A DNA stretch of 64,000 nucleotides, from contig DASZLU010000115.1 in assembly GCA_035552195.1 (NCBI GenBank), positions 1 to 64,000 of the forward strand, written 5' to 3'. The notes beneath the pieces are model-generated. The model saw nothing but the letters and a program-made list of their open reading frames with translations, had not been told where the DNA came from and made no database searches. This document shows positions 54,041 to 63,635 of this stretch, one piece after another. The position numbers and the translations under genes are program-made. Within the stretch, counting starts at the first letter, position 1. The number at the start of each line of letters is the position of its first letter. Origin of the DNA: CAIKMD01 sp035552195. GTDB taxonomy: Bacteria; Pseudomonadota; Alphaproteobacteria; ATCC43930; CGMCC-115725.

Positions 54041-54879
54041 ACGATGCCGGGATCGCCATCCGCAACGTCTCCAAGGCGTTTCGCCGCGCCAAGGAAGAGA
54101 CGGGCGTTCAGGCGCTCCAGCAGGTCTCGCTCGATATCGAGCCCAACACCTTCGTCTCATTGGTCGGGCCGTCGGGCTGCGGCAAGACGACCCTGCTGCG
54201 CATGCTGAACGGGCTCATCGCGCCCGATAGCGGCGATATCCTCGTTGGCGGCGAGCCGCCGCGTCCCGGCCCGCATATGGGCTTCGTCTTCCAATCCTTT
54301 CGACTGATGCCGTGGCGGACGATCCGCGACAATGTCTCGTTCCCGTGCGAGGTCGGCGGGCTCGATGCGAAAGAGCGCGCCGAGCGCGCCGATCGACTGC
54401 TCGACATGGTTGGCTTGCGGCGCTTCGCCGATTCTTTTCCGAACGAGCTGTCGGGCGGCATGAAGCAACGCGCCGCATTGGCGCGCGCGCTGATTGCCGA
54501 GCCGCGCTATCTCTTGATGGACGAGCCGTTCGCCAGCCTCGACGCGCAAACGCGCGAATTCATGCAGATCGAGCTGATGAAGCTCTGGCAGCTTCATAAG
54601 AGCATCGTCGTCTTTGTGACGCATAGCGTCGATGAAGCGGTTTTGCTCTCCGACAAAATTGTGTTGCTGCGGCCTCGGCCGGGTCAGGTGGCGGAAGTAC
54701 TGGACGTCAACCTGCCGCATCCGCGCTGGGAATACGATGCGCGCGAGCGGCCGGAATTCGTGCAGCTCCGTCATTATCTGTGGGAGCGGATCAAGGCGAT
54801 GGTCGCCGCCGATCCGCAATCCGAATTCTATATGCGCGCGACCAAGCCATCGAACGCTGTGCTGGGCGCGGGCACGTGA
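54037..54879 (+). CDS. ABC transporter ATP-binding protein (SsuB/TauB type)
   Basis: 280 residues. Walker A GPSGCGKTT near 46-54, Q-loop in VFQSFRLMPWRT, signature LSGGMKQRAALARAL near 145 and Walker B YLLMDEPFASLD. It energises the importer with the permease at 51332 and the binding protein at 53021. It overlaps both neighbours by four bases. Confidence 0.95.
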   Translation: MNDAGIAIRNVSKAFRRAKEETGVQALQQVSLDIEPNTFVSLVGPSGCGKTTLLRMLNGLIAPDSGDILVGGEPPRPGPHMGFVFQSFRLMPWRTIRDNVSFPCEVGGLDAKERAERADRLLDMVGLRRFADSFPNELSGGMKQRAALARALIAEPRYLLMDEPFASLDAQTREFMQIELMKLWQLHKSIVVFVTHSVDEAVLLSDKIVLLRPRPGQVAEVLDVNLPHPRWEYDARERPEFVQLRHYLWERIKAMVAADPQSEFYMRATKPSNAVLGAGT

Positions 54880-56417
54880 CAGCACAGACCGCGCGCGGCC
54901 GCAACGGCGTCGTGTCGGCGGGGCATGGCCTCGCCGGCGAAGCCGCCATCGGCGTGCTGCGCGCCGGCGGCAATGCCGTCGATGCCTCGATCGCCGCGGC
55001 GCTGGTGCTGGCGGTGGTTTGTCCTTACGCGGTCAGCCTCGCCGGCGATCTCTATGCGCTGGTCTATGAGCCGAACGGAGGCACGGTCGCCGGGCTGAAC
55101 GCGACCGGCGCCGCGCCTGCTGCGGCAACGCGCGAGCGTTTTGCCAACGGCATTCCCGGCAATGGCATTCTCTCGGCAACCGTGCCCGGTATGTTGCGCG
55201 GTCTCGACGACCTGGCGCGCCGTTTCGGCACGCGGCCCCTCCCTGTGCTGCTGGCGCCGGCGCTCCGCCTCGCCGAAGATGGCTTCCCGGTTCATCGCCA
55301 GCTCGCGGCGAATACGCGCGATCGCGCCGAGTTGCTCGCCAAGCATGCTGCCGCGCGTTCGCTTTTTCTTCCCGCCGGCAAGCCGCTCGAAGAGCATACG
55401 CTGCTTCGCCAGCCCGATCTTGCTTCGGTGCTGCGCACCATCGCGAGCGGTGGTGTCGATAGCTTCTATCGCGGCGACATCGCCCGGGAGATGGTGGAAG
55501 CGGCGCAGGCGGCGGGCGGGCTTTTCAGCGCCGAGGATTTCGCCGCGCATCAATCGTTATGGCAGGAGCCGATCGCGGCGCCGTTCTACGGCCACGACGT
55601 GCTGACCATGCCGCCGAATTCCTTCGGCGCGACCCTGCTGTGGCAATTGCTCGCGCTTGAGGCCGGCCGGATCGATGGCGTCGATCCTGACAGTGTCGAT
55701 TTCATCCTGCAAGGCTATGAAGCGCGGCGCAGCGCCTATCGCGCCGTGGCGAAGCTCATCGCCGATCCAAGCCAGACCGAAGCCAAGCTCCGCCGTGCGT
55801 TGATCGAAGCCGTCGCCGGGGAGTCGCCTCGCGACGGGCAGCCAGCACCCGCCGAGGCGCGCGATCGCTGCACCACCTGCGTCACCGTGATCGATCGGGC
55901 TGGCATGGCCGTGTCGCTGATCGAAAGCGTCTCGGCGCCCTATGGAGCGGGCGTTGTCCTCGACGGCACCGGCATCCTGCTCAACAACCGCATGGCCGGT
56001 TTCAACATCGATGCCGAGAGCGACAATTGCGTTGCGCCGGGCAAGCGGCCGGCAAACACGCTCGCACCCTGCCTCGTGATGAAAGACGGCAAGTTGGTGA
56101 TGAGCGTCGGCACACCGGGGACGGTCGGCCAGACCTGCACCTTGGCGCAATTCCTGGCGCGGGTGCTCGCTTGCCGCGAGGACCCGACCACGGCGACAGC
56201 CAAGCCGCGCTGGTCGGTCGATTTTCAGGGCAAGCTGGTGGTCGAAGATACGATGGCTCCGGCGCTGCGCGCGGCGGTTCAGGCGCGCGCACCCGAGTTG
56301 CGGGCGATGCGCGAAGGCTGGATCAGCTTCGGCTCGATCAAGCTCGCTGCCAGCACGCCGGACGGGCTGCTCGGCATCGCCGATCACCGGCGCGTCGCGG
56401 AGGCTCTCGCATGGTAG
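54876..56417 (+). CDS. Gamma-glutamyltransferase family protein
   Basis: 513 residues from GTG 54876, overlapping the ATPase stop by four bases. Family features: GHGLAGEAAIGVLRAGGNAVDA, GNGILSATVPGMLRGLDDL and the self-cleavage site near residue 330, CTTCVTVIDRAGMAVSLIES, where the first Thr is the likely nucleophile. The residue after the two threonines is Cys rather than the usual His. There is no signal peptide, unlike periplasmic GGT, so it is probably cytosolic. Role in this operon unknown. Confidence 0.88.
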   Translation: MTAQTARGRNGVVSAGHGLAGEAAIGVLRAGGNAVDASIAAALVLAVVCPYAVSLAGDLYALVYEPNGGTVAGLNATGAAPAAATRERFANGIPGNGILSATVPGMLRGLDDLARRFGTRPLPVLLAPALRLAEDGFPVHRQLAANTRDRAELLAKHAAARSLFLPAGKPLEEHTLLRQPDLASVLRTIASGGVDSFYRGDIAREMVEAAQAAGGLFSAEDFAAHQSLWQEPIAAPFYGHDVLTMPPNSFGATLLWQLLALEAGRIDGVDPDSVDFILQGYEARRSAYRAVAKLIADPSQTEAKLRRALIEAVAGESPRDGQPAPAEARDRCTTCVTVIDRAGMAVSLIESVSAPYGAGVVLDGTGILLNNRMAGFNIDAESDNCVAPGKRPANTLAPCLVMKDGKLVMSVGTPGTVGQTCTLAQFLARVLACREDPTTATAKPRWSVDFQGKLVVEDTMAPALRAAVQARAPELRAMREGWISFGSIKLAASTPDGLLGIADHRRVAEALAW

Positions 56418-56534
56418 AGGGCGCGGTTATAAGCGGCGGCTATGCCTCGATCCGCAATTCCATTTTGCCGCGTGCGGCAGCACTTCGTACGATCTGCTCA
56501 ACAGAATCCGCTATTCCAGCGATCGGAGAAAACT

Positions 56535-57719
56535 ATGCGTAATGGCTATCGGGTCATCGACGTGGACAGCCACGTCACCCCCTCGCTCGAAGTGCTGCAT
56601 CGCTATGCGAGCGCCGCGGCGAAGGATCGCTGGAGCGAGCTCGATCCTTATATCCGCACGATGAAATCGCCCGAGGGCCGCGGTCATCCGAAAGAGCCGT
56701 GGCACACGATCAAGGTCAACCCCATTCCTTACAACCGCATCGCGGGCCAAAAGGCGGGCGCCGAGAAGATCGAGAAGGGCGGCGCCGGCGCGGTCGAAGG
56801 CCGGGTCGAGAATGTCTCGTCCGAGGTCTGCCACGAACGCATTCAGCACGACAATCCGACCGGCCGTCTCGAAGACATGACGCTCGAAGGCGTCGATGTG
56901 AACGTGCTGATCCCCGGCACCTGGGCACCGGCGTCGAGCGCGCTCGATCCGGCGATCACCACCGGTCTCTACGACGCCTATCACAGCTATATGAAAGACT
57001 TCTGCAGCGCCGATCTCAATCGCCTCAAAGGTCTCTTCCTGGCGCCGGGCAAGAACATCCCCTGGGCGGTCGAGCAACTGAAGAAGCACGGCAAGGACAG
57101 CTGGATATCCTGCGTGTGGCCGTCGCTGCCCGAAGGCATGCCGATCGACGATCCCGATCTCGAGCCGCTCTGGGCGGTGATGAACGATCTGCATCTACCG
57201 ATCATGCATCACAGCTTCTTCTACGAGCCGCCGTATTTCCCCGGCTATCGCGACATCTGGGGCAACTCGGCGATCGCCCGGACCGCGGCGCATCCCTGGG
57301 GCGCGCAGCGCTCGCTCGCTTACGTGATCTGCGGCGGCATCCTCGATCGCTATCCCAACATCAAGGTCGGCTATTCCGAGACCGGTCACGGCTGGCTGCC
57401 GACCTGGCTGCTGCGCCTCGACAGCCAGGTGCATTACGTGAAGGGCGTCATTCCGAAGCTCAAATACCTGCCGACGGAATATGCCAAACAAGGCCGCATC
57501 TGCGTCTGCATCGAGGCGCATGAAGGCCCGCTGATGACCAAGGCGGTGAACGATATCCTCGGCGACAAGTGCCTGATGTACGCGTCGGACTTCCCGCATC
57601 CTGAAAGCGATTGGCCGCATTCCGTCGACAACGTTCTCAAATGGGGTAACATCATCGGCGAGCCGGGGATGAAGAATCTCATGTCGGCGAACGCCGATCG
57701 TTATTTGCGGATGGCCTGA
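56535..57719 (+). CDS. Amidohydrolase family protein (TIM-barrel, Amidohydro_2)
   Basis: 394 residues. Metal-site features: DVDSHVTP at the N-terminus, HHSFF near 220, GYSETGHGW near 280 and YASDFPHPESDWPH near 350. The group includes ring-cleavage-product decarboxylases and hydrolases such as those in the protocatechuate 4,5-cleavage pathway. ATG 56535 follows GGAGAA. Position downstream of the LigAB-like genes fits a role in the same route, but the substrate is unproven. Confidence 0.9.
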   Translation: MRNGYRVIDVDSHVTPSLEVLHRYASAAAKDRWSELDPYIRTMKSPEGRGHPKEPWHTIKVNPIPYNRIAGQKAGAEKIEKGGAGAVEGRVENVSSEVCHERIQHDNPTGRLEDMTLEGVDVNVLIPGTWAPASSALDPAITTGLYDAYHSYMKDFCSADLNRLKGLFLAPGKNIPWAVEQLKKHGKDSWISCVWPSLPEGMPIDDPDLEPLWAVMNDLHLPIMHHSFFYEPPYFPGYRDIWGNSAIARTAAHPWGAQRSLAYVICGGILDRYPNIKVGYSETGHGWLPTWLLRLDSQVHYVKGVIPKLKYLPTEYAKQGRICVCIEAHEGPLMTKAVNDILGDKCLMYASDFPHPESDWPHSVDNVLKWGNIIGEPGMKNLMSANADRYLRMA

Positions 57720-57732
57720 TCGCTGGGAGGCG

Positions 57733-58194
57733 ATGATGATGGATTTCGAGAAGGCGATGAAGTTTCTCGAGACCGCGAAATCCATCGGTCGCGAAAAAGG
57801 CGTCGAGGTATCGGTCGCGATCCTCGACGCGGCCGGGCATCCGGTGCTGGTCGCGCGCGGCAAGCCTGATTCGTGGCATGGCCCTTACATGGCGATGGGC
57901 AAGGCGCGGCTCGCCGCCGCCTTCAAGAAATCGACCGCCAAGCTGATGGAGCAATGGGCGGACCGCATGCACTATCCGCTCAGCCTGACCGAGATCATTC
58001 CCGGCGGTGTCACGCTCAATCCCGGCGGCGTGCCGATCTACGAGAACGGCGAATGCATCGGCGCGATCGGCGTCGGCGGCTCGTCGCCGCAAGGCGATCA
58101 CGAGGTCGCGCGCAAGACGGTCGAGGCGCTCAATGCGCATAAGCCCGGCACGGGCAAAGATAAGCTTGGCCAGGAGGGGGAGGCAGCCGAATGA
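57733..58194 (+). CDS. GlcG/HbpS family protein
   Basis: 153 residues of the haem-degrading/GlcG family: GVEVSVAILDAAGHPVLVARG, then GGVPIYENGECIGAIGVGGSS. These proteins often neighbour aromatic or glycolate catabolic genes. GGGAGG precedes the start. Its stop overlaps the RidA start by four bases (ATGA). Confidence 0.88.
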   Translation: MMMDFEKAMKFLETAKSIGREKGVEVSVAILDAAGHPVLVARGKPDSWHGPYMAMGKARLAAAFKKSTAKLMEQWADRMHYPLSLTEIIPGGVTLNPGGVPIYENGECIGAIGVGGSSPQGDHEVARKTVEALNAHKPGTGKDKLGQEGEAAE

Positions 58195-58571
58195 AGAAGC
58201 AGGCGATCCGCACCGAAAACGCGCCGGTTCCGACGGGGCCGTTCAACCAGGCGATCCGCATCGGCAACATGGTCTTCACCTCGGGCCAGGCCGGGCGCAA
58301 TCGCGAGACCGGCAAGATGGGCGATATCCACGATCAGGCGCGGCGCTGCATCGGCAATCTCTCCGAGATACTGAAGACCGCCGGCGCGTCGCTCGCCGAC
58401 GTCGTGAAGGTGACGGTGTTCCTGCGCAACGCCAGCGACTGGAAAGGCTTCAACGAAGAATACGTGAAGCTGATGCCCGAGCCGCTGCCGGCGCGGACCT
58501 CGGCGATCGTGCAGCTGAAAAGCGACGACATGCTGTGCGAAATGGAATGCATCGCCGTCATCCAGGATTGA
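58191..58571 (+). CDS. RidA family protein
   Basis: 126 residues with the active-site arginine in LPARTSAIVQL and the terminal MLCEMECIAVIQD that keeps the canonical glutamate. Unlike the RidA-like protein at 21318, this one fits the imine/enamine deaminase pattern. It overlaps the GlcG-like gene by four bases, so the two are translationally coupled in the operon. Confidence 0.93.
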   Translation: MKKQAIRTENAPVPTGPFNQAIRIGNMVFTSGQAGRNRETGKMGDIHDQARRCIGNLSEILKTAGASLADVVKVTVFLRNASDWKGFNEEYVKLMPEPLPARTSAIVQLKSDDMLCEMECIAVIQD

Positions 58572-58601
58572 GCTCTCGTCTTTTTAGATAAGGAATTCCC
58601 G

Positions 58602-59639
58602 ATGAAATTCGGCTTGTTCGATCACGTCGACCAGAACGATCGCCCGCTGGTCGAGCAATTCGACGATCGTTTGAAATTCGCCGCGGCGGCGGACGAAGCC
58701 GGCTTCGCATGCTTGCTGGTGGCCGAGCATCACGGCACGCCGCTCAACATGGTCCCCAACCCCGCCGTCTATCTGTCGGCGGTGGCGCGGGCGACCAAGA
58801 AGATGCGCCTCGGCGCGCTGGTGTTTCTGCTGCCGCTCTATTCGCCGCTGCGCCTGATCGAAGAAATCGCGATGCTCGATCATCTGAGTCATGGTCGGCT
58901 CGAGGTCGGCGTCGGCCGGGGCGTCTCGCCGTTCGAGCTCAATTTCCACAAGGTCAATCACGACCAGTCGCGTGAAATCTTCCTCGATGCCTATGACTGC
59001 ATCTTGAAAGGTCTGACCAGCGACGAGCTGAATCACGAAGGCCCGTTCTTCACCTATAAGAACGTGCCGATGGCGCTGAAGCCCCTGCAAAAACCCTATC
59101 CGCCGATCTGGTACGCGTCGTCGGCCGAATTCGGCTCGCGCTGGGCCGGTGAGCGTGGCCTGCATTTCGGAACGCTCGGCAACATGGAAACGGCGAAGAA
59201 GAACCTCGATGCCTACAAGGACGCCTTCGTCAAGGGGGGCAGTAAGGTCGCCCATCCGAAGCCGGAATATCCGGGCGGCGTGGTGATCGGCGTCAATCGG
59301 CAGGTCGTCGTCGCCGATACGGCGGAAGAGGCGCGGCGCATCGCCCAGCCGGCGCATGAGCAGCACCATGAGAAGATTACATGGCTCTTGAAGCGCAACG
59401 TCAACAGCGTGAACTACACGCAGCACATCGTCGGCGGTTATGACTCGGCGGTCGCGGCGGGCACCACCATCGCCGGCACGCCGGAACAAGTGACGGCCGA
59501 GCTCGAACGCCAGATCAAGGCGCTCGGCGTCAACCACATGAACCTGGCGATGTTCTTCGGCAACATGAAGCTCGACGACGCGCTGCGCTCGCAGAAGCTC
59601 TTTGCCACCGAGGTAATGCCGAAACTCGCCGCGCTCTAG
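58602..59639 (+). CDS. LLM class flavin-dependent oxidoreductase
   Basis: 345 residues, bacterial luciferase-like: MKFGLFDHVDQND, EAGFACLLVAEHHGTPLNMV and GRLEVGVGRGVSPFE. AAGGAA precedes the ATG. Last gene of the LysR-linked operon; likely uses reduced flavin, possibly from one of the reductases in the window. Substrate unknown. Confidence 0.92.
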   Translation: MKFGLFDHVDQNDRPLVEQFDDRLKFAAAADEAGFACLLVAEHHGTPLNMVPNPAVYLSAVARATKKMRLGALVFLLPLYSPLRLIEEIAMLDHLSHGRLEVGVGRGVSPFELNFHKVNHDQSREIFLDAYDCILKGLTSDELNHEGPFFTYKNVPMALKPLQKPYPPIWYASSAEFGSRWAGERGLHFGTLGNMETAKKNLDAYKDAFVKGGSKVAHPKPEYPGGVVIGVNRQVVVADTAEEARRIAQPAHEQHHEKITWLLKRNVNSVNYTQHIVGGYDSAVAAGTTIAGTPEQVTAELERQIKALGVNHMNLAMFFGNMKLDDALRSQKLFATEVMPKLAAL

Positions 59640-59654
59640 GCGCGGCACCTGCGG

Positions 59655-60308
59655 TTAGAGTAGGGCCGCGCGGGTTGCGATCGACGCTGCTTCCGAGCGG
59701 TTGCGGGCGCCGATCTTGCGCAAGATTTGGCGCACGTGGAGCTTGATCGTGACCTCAGCGAGGTTCAATTCGCGACCGATTTCCTTGTTGGACGCGCCTG
59801 TCGCGACGAGGACCAGAACCTGCTTTTCGCGCGCGGTCAGGATGTCGTCGAATTTCTTGTCGACGCGCGGCACCGCGGTCTCGCTCGCGACGGCGGGCGA
59901 TTCCTGGAGTATTTCGACAGGTAGGTAGCTACCGCCACCTAATACCATCGACAGCGCGGTCGCGAACAACTCGGACTGCATCGTCTTGGGAACGAAGCCG
60001 CGGGCGCCCCGTGCGATCGCCTGCCTGACGACGTCGCTGCTGGCGGTTCCCGACATCAAGATGACCGGCGTGTCGGGTGCGGCACCGATCACCCGCTCGG
60101 CGTTTGCGCCGGGATCGCCGTCGGAAAGGTGGATATCCAGGAGGATCAGATCGAACGCCGAGCCAGGCGCGGTCTTGATCGCCGCCAAGACTTCGTCCAG
60201 CGATCCCGCCTCGACAACGCTGCAATCGGGCAAAAGCCGCTCCAGGCGAAGGCGAACGGCTTCGCGATAGAGGGGATGATCGTCAGCGACGAGGATGCGG
60301 GTCGGCAT
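59655..60308 (-). CDS. Response regulator, NarL/LuxR type
   Basis: 217 residues. Receiver domain with ILVADDHP, phospho-aspartate in LILLDIHLSDGDP near residue 60, and PVILMSGT. The C-terminal LuxR helix-turn-helix is LTAREKQVLVLVATGASNKEIGRELNLAEVTIKLHVRQIL (about residues 156-195). It lies 79 bases downstream of the hybrid kinase on the same strand and is its probable output partner. Confidence 0.95.
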   Translation of the reverse strand: MPTRILVADDHPLYREAVRLRLERLLPDCSVVEAGSLDEVLAAIKTAPGSAFDLILLDIHLSDGDPGANAERVIGAAPDTPVILMSGTASSDVVRQAIARGARGFVPKTMQSELFATALSMVLGGGSYLPVEILQESPAVASETAVPRVDKKFDDILTAREKQVLVLVATGASNKEIGRELNLAEVTIKLHVRQILRKIGARNRSEAASIATRAALL

Positions 60309-60387
60309 AAAGGTTCTTCCTCATCACTCTGCCACGGTTCTCCGTGGGGGTTCCAGGCCTTCATGCGAGCAACGCGGGAAAAGAGGC

Positions 60388-63300
60388 TTAGTCGAACAGG
60401 CGGCGAATTCCCCCGGCGATTTGGTCGGGAGCGATCGGCTTGATGAAGAAAAGGTCGAAGGCCTGACTGCCGTCGTGCGGCTCGAGCGTGCCGTCGTCCA
60501 ATCCGGTGCAGAGAATGACGCGCAAATCGTTCCGGATGGCTCTCAGCCGCTGTGCCAATTCAATGCCGCCCATCTCGGGCATCATGCGGTCGATGATCGC
60601 GACGTCCCACCCGTTGGGGTCTTCCGTGAAGGCCTCGAGCGCCTCGACGGGATCGTTCGACACCGCGACTTCATACCCGATTCGCGCGAGCCCGATCGAC
60701 AGCATATCGGCAACGTCGATGTCGTCATCGACGATCAGCACCCGCTCCGTGCCTTCGTTGCGGGCGCCGACCCCGCGCGCATACGCCTCGGCTTTGGCCG
60801 CAGCGACAAGCGGCAGATAGAGCGAGAATGTCGTGCCTTTTCCCTCGGCGCTATCGAGATAGAGCACGCCTTCATGTGAATTGAGGATCGACTGTACGAC
60901 CGCCAGGCCGAGCCCGGTCCCGCCGGTTCGCCGTTTGCTGGTGAAGAACGGCTCGAAGATGCGCTGAACGATTCGCGGCGGAATGCCCTTTCCCGAATCG
61001 CTGACGTCGATACGCGCGTATTCGCGTGCCAGGTCGAGCTGCCCGATGATCCGGCGGCGCCGGTATTTCTCGTCGAACAACGATAGTTGGCCATCCTCCT
61101 CTTCGAGGATGTCCCCGTGCGCGATGCGCCGGGCGGTGATCGCGATTCTGCCGCCGTCACTCTCGATGGCGTCGTTGGCATTGGCGACCAGATTCACCAT
61201 CAACTGCACGATCTGGCCGGCATTTGCTAGCACGGGCAGCGGCGGGTCCTCGATCTCGATGGTGAGTGCCGTCGTTTGCCGCACCAAGCCGAAGAGCAGA
61301 TCGCGCGTCTCCTGCAATAGCGGCGCAAGATCGGTCGGCATCCGCTCGATGTTGCGCGCATGGGCGAAAGAGTTGATCTGCGTGACAATGGCCTTGCCGC
61401 GCTCGCAAGCGGCGACGATGCGGCTGGCGTAATGATGTTGATCGGAGTCGTTTGGCAAATCTTCCTCGATGAAGCGCGCGAAGCCGAGGATCGCACCCAA
61501 AAGATTGTTGAAATCGTGGGCCACGCCGCCGGCCAATTGTCCGATCGCCTCGAGTTTGCTCGCCTGGACGAGCTGGCTTTCCAAACGCTGGCGCTCGCGC
61601 TGGGCGCGGTTGCGGTACGTCAGGTCGCGGATCAGCGTGATAATGCCGCCATTCGGCAGACGGCGGCGGTCGATGTGGATATCGCGGTGTTCGTCGCCGA
61701 AGTCGAGGGTTGTCTCGTAGCGGTCGGCGTCGCCCTGGAGGCTGCCCGGCGGCCGCGGAAACGTCGCCGGCAATGCCCGTAGCGCGAGCTGGCTCGCTGC
61801 GCCGCGATCGGAGCCTCGGGCCATCGCGAAAGCGACGCGGTTGGCATAGATCAGGCGGCCGTTTGCCTCTTCGATATAGATGGCATCTTCGATGAGATCG
61901 AGCGCCGCCAAGGCCTCGCGGTAGCGGTCGTTGAGTTGGATCACCGCCGCGATATCCGCGATCGAGCGGGCAAAGGCGACCTCCTCCGGCGTCCAGCTTC
62001 GGCGGCCACCGACATGCGAGAAGGTGACCATGCCGCGGAAATGGCCGCCGCTATAGATCGGCGCGGCCATCAGCGCGCCGATATCGTTGGCGAGCATGTG
62101 CTCGAGCAACGGCACCGCGCGGCTGTCTCGCCACGGGTCTTCGATCGTCACAACCTCGTCGCTCGTCATGAGGCCGGTCGCCTCCCAGTTGGCCGGACGC
62201 GATGTGACTGCCCGCGGCAAATGCGTTTTCGTCTCCCGGTCCCAGAGATCGAGACGCTCGACTTCGTCGGCATCGCGATCGAAGCGGAATACACCGGTGC
62301 GCCGGATGCCCAGCGCATTGCCCGCCGTCTCGGTCAGCCGATGCAGCGCCTGGACCAGCGGCAGTGTTCCGATCTCGCCGCGGCGGACGGTCTCGGACAA
62401 GGCAGCGTTGAGACGCAGCAGCATCTCGTCGCGGCGCGTGATCTCTTCGCGCGTCGCGCAGAGTTCCGTCACGTCCGCGCCGATGAGCCCATGTTCTGTG
62501 ATGTCCCCTTTGGCATTGCGAACAGGGAAGATCGTGCCGATCGCCCATCGGATCTCGGCGCCGACCATAAGCTTGGTCGGCGGGGTGGTGATAAGCCGAC
62601 CCGATGCAATTCCGTCGATGAGAATCTTGGGGACGGGCCCGGCGCCGCTGCGTGTCCATGTCGATTGGCGCGACGTGCCGATCTGTTGCTTCGCCGAGAG
62701 GCCCGTCCATTCGGTCTGGGTCCGATTGACGTAGGTGTAGCGGTCCTGCCGGTCGGTCAGCGAGAGCGAGAAGGGTATCTGATCGAGCACGCTGCGCAGG
62801 CGTGCCTCGCTGTCGGCGATCGCCGTGGCCAGGGTTTTGCGTTCCTCGGCGACATGAACGGTCGCGCCGAGCGCGAACAGCGTGACCGGGAAAACGACCA
62901 GCAGGCTTGTCCAGGCGGCGTCGACGTTGTCGATCATGCCGCGATAGCCGAGCAGCATCAGCCAAGCTGCGATCCGGCCAATATCGAGTGCTGCGCCCAG
63001 CACGACAAAATCGAAATAGCGCATCCGCCGACCAGGCGTATCGAGATAGTAGCGATAGGTGCCGATCCCCACCGCGATCACCAGGATGGTCACGCCCAGG
63101 GCCGTGTTGCCGACCGAGTCGAACTCGCGGACGACAAGCGCCGCGGCGACCGAAGTCAGTCCCGCGATGGGGCCGCCGAACGCCGCGGCCAGCAGCACCG
63201 CCTCGCTCCGGAAATTGACCAGCGTCCCGCCGGCGGTCACGGCGACGGTCTCCATGCCGATGATCGTGAAAAAACCAAAGAACGCCGTATGACATAGCGT

Positions 63301-63423
63301 CGCCTGCCAGGACTTCATGGCCGCCAGTCGGGGACGGAAATCGCCATAGAAGAACAACGGGACCGCGAGCAAGGCCGCCGTTTTCAAAAGCTCGAGCACG
63401 GGGCCAAAGAAAGTCGCCTGCAT
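60388..63423 (-). CDS. Hybrid sensor histidine kinase (5TMR-LYT-like, PAS, GAF, PAS, HisKA, HATPase, REC)
   Basis: 1011 residues. The N-terminus has about six helices with the LytS-like FRSEAVLLAAAFGGPIAGL near residue 73-91. A PAS domain (RLRSVLDQIPFSLSLTDRQDRYTYVN, near 207), a GAF domain near 355-500 and a second PAS near 510-600 follow. HisKA has its phospho-histidine in GGVAHDFNNLLG near residue 630; HATPase has DSGKGI and GGTGLGLAV. A receiver domain (RVLIVDDDIDVAD, aspartate in AIIDRMMPEMGG) ends the protein. The adjacent NarL-type regulator is the likely target. Confidence 0.94.
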   Translation of the reverse strand: MQATFFGPVLELLKTAALLAVPLFFYGDFRPRLAAMKSWQATLCHTAFFGFFTIIGMETVAVTAGGTLVNFRSEAVLLAAAFGGPIAGLTSVAAALVVREFDSVGNTALGVTILVIAVGIGTYRYYLDTPGRRMRYFDFVVLGAALDIGRIAAWLMLLGYRGMIDNVDAAWTSLLVVFPVTLFALGATVHVAEERKTLATAIADSEARLRSVLDQIPFSLSLTDRQDRYTYVNRTQTEWTGLSAKQQIGTSRQSTWTRSGAGPVPKILIDGIASGRLITTPPTKLMVGAEIRWAIGTIFPVRNAKGDITEHGLIGADVTELCATREEITRRDEMLLRLNAALSETVRRGEIGTLPLVQALHRLTETAGNALGIRRTGVFRFDRDADEVERLDLWDRETKTHLPRAVTSRPANWEATGLMTSDEVVTIEDPWRDSRAVPLLEHMLANDIGALMAAPIYSGGHFRGMVTFSHVGGRRSWTPEEVAFARSIADIAAVIQLNDRYREALAALDLIEDAIYIEEANGRLIYANRVAFAMARGSDRGAASQLALRALPATFPRPPGSLQGDADRYETTLDFGDEHRDIHIDRRRLPNGGIITLIRDLTYRNRAQRERQRLESQLVQASKLEAIGQLAGGVAHDFNNLLGAILGFARFIEEDLPNDSDQHHYASRIVAACERGKAIVTQINSFAHARNIERMPTDLAPLLQETRDLLFGLVRQTTALTIEIEDPPLPVLANAGQIVQLMVNLVANANDAIESDGGRIAITARRIAHGDILEEEDGQLSLFDEKYRRRRIIGQLDLAREYARIDVSDSGKGIPPRIVQRIFEPFFTSKRRTGGTGLGLAVVQSILNSHEGVLYLDSAEGKGTTFSLYLPLVAAAKAEAYARGVGARNEGTERVLIVDDDIDVADMLSIGLARIGYEVAVSNDPVEALEAFTEDPNGWDVAIIDRMMPEMGGIELAQRLRAIRNDLRVILCTGLDDGTLEPHDGSQAFDLFFIKPIAPDQIAGGIRRLFD

Positions 63424-63635
63424 CGGTGTTTGAGCCCTCGATTGGCACTGGGCGCATCCCAGCCTGCTCTACACGAGGAGGCTACGCCAGAACGGCCTGT
63501 GGCGTCTCTAGAGGTCCGGTATGGCCCGCGGACGCAAAAGGATAGTCGGGCGCGCATACCTTATGACCCATTAATCCTAATCCTTATCCCGACGCGCGCT
63601 TCAGTCTTGCCGACGCCTCGGTGCAAGTTACATCC

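Noticed and set aside
61936..63297. 453-codon open frame on the plus strand
   Set aside because: Antisense to the hybrid kinase; low-complexity Arg/Asp-rich composition and no domain.
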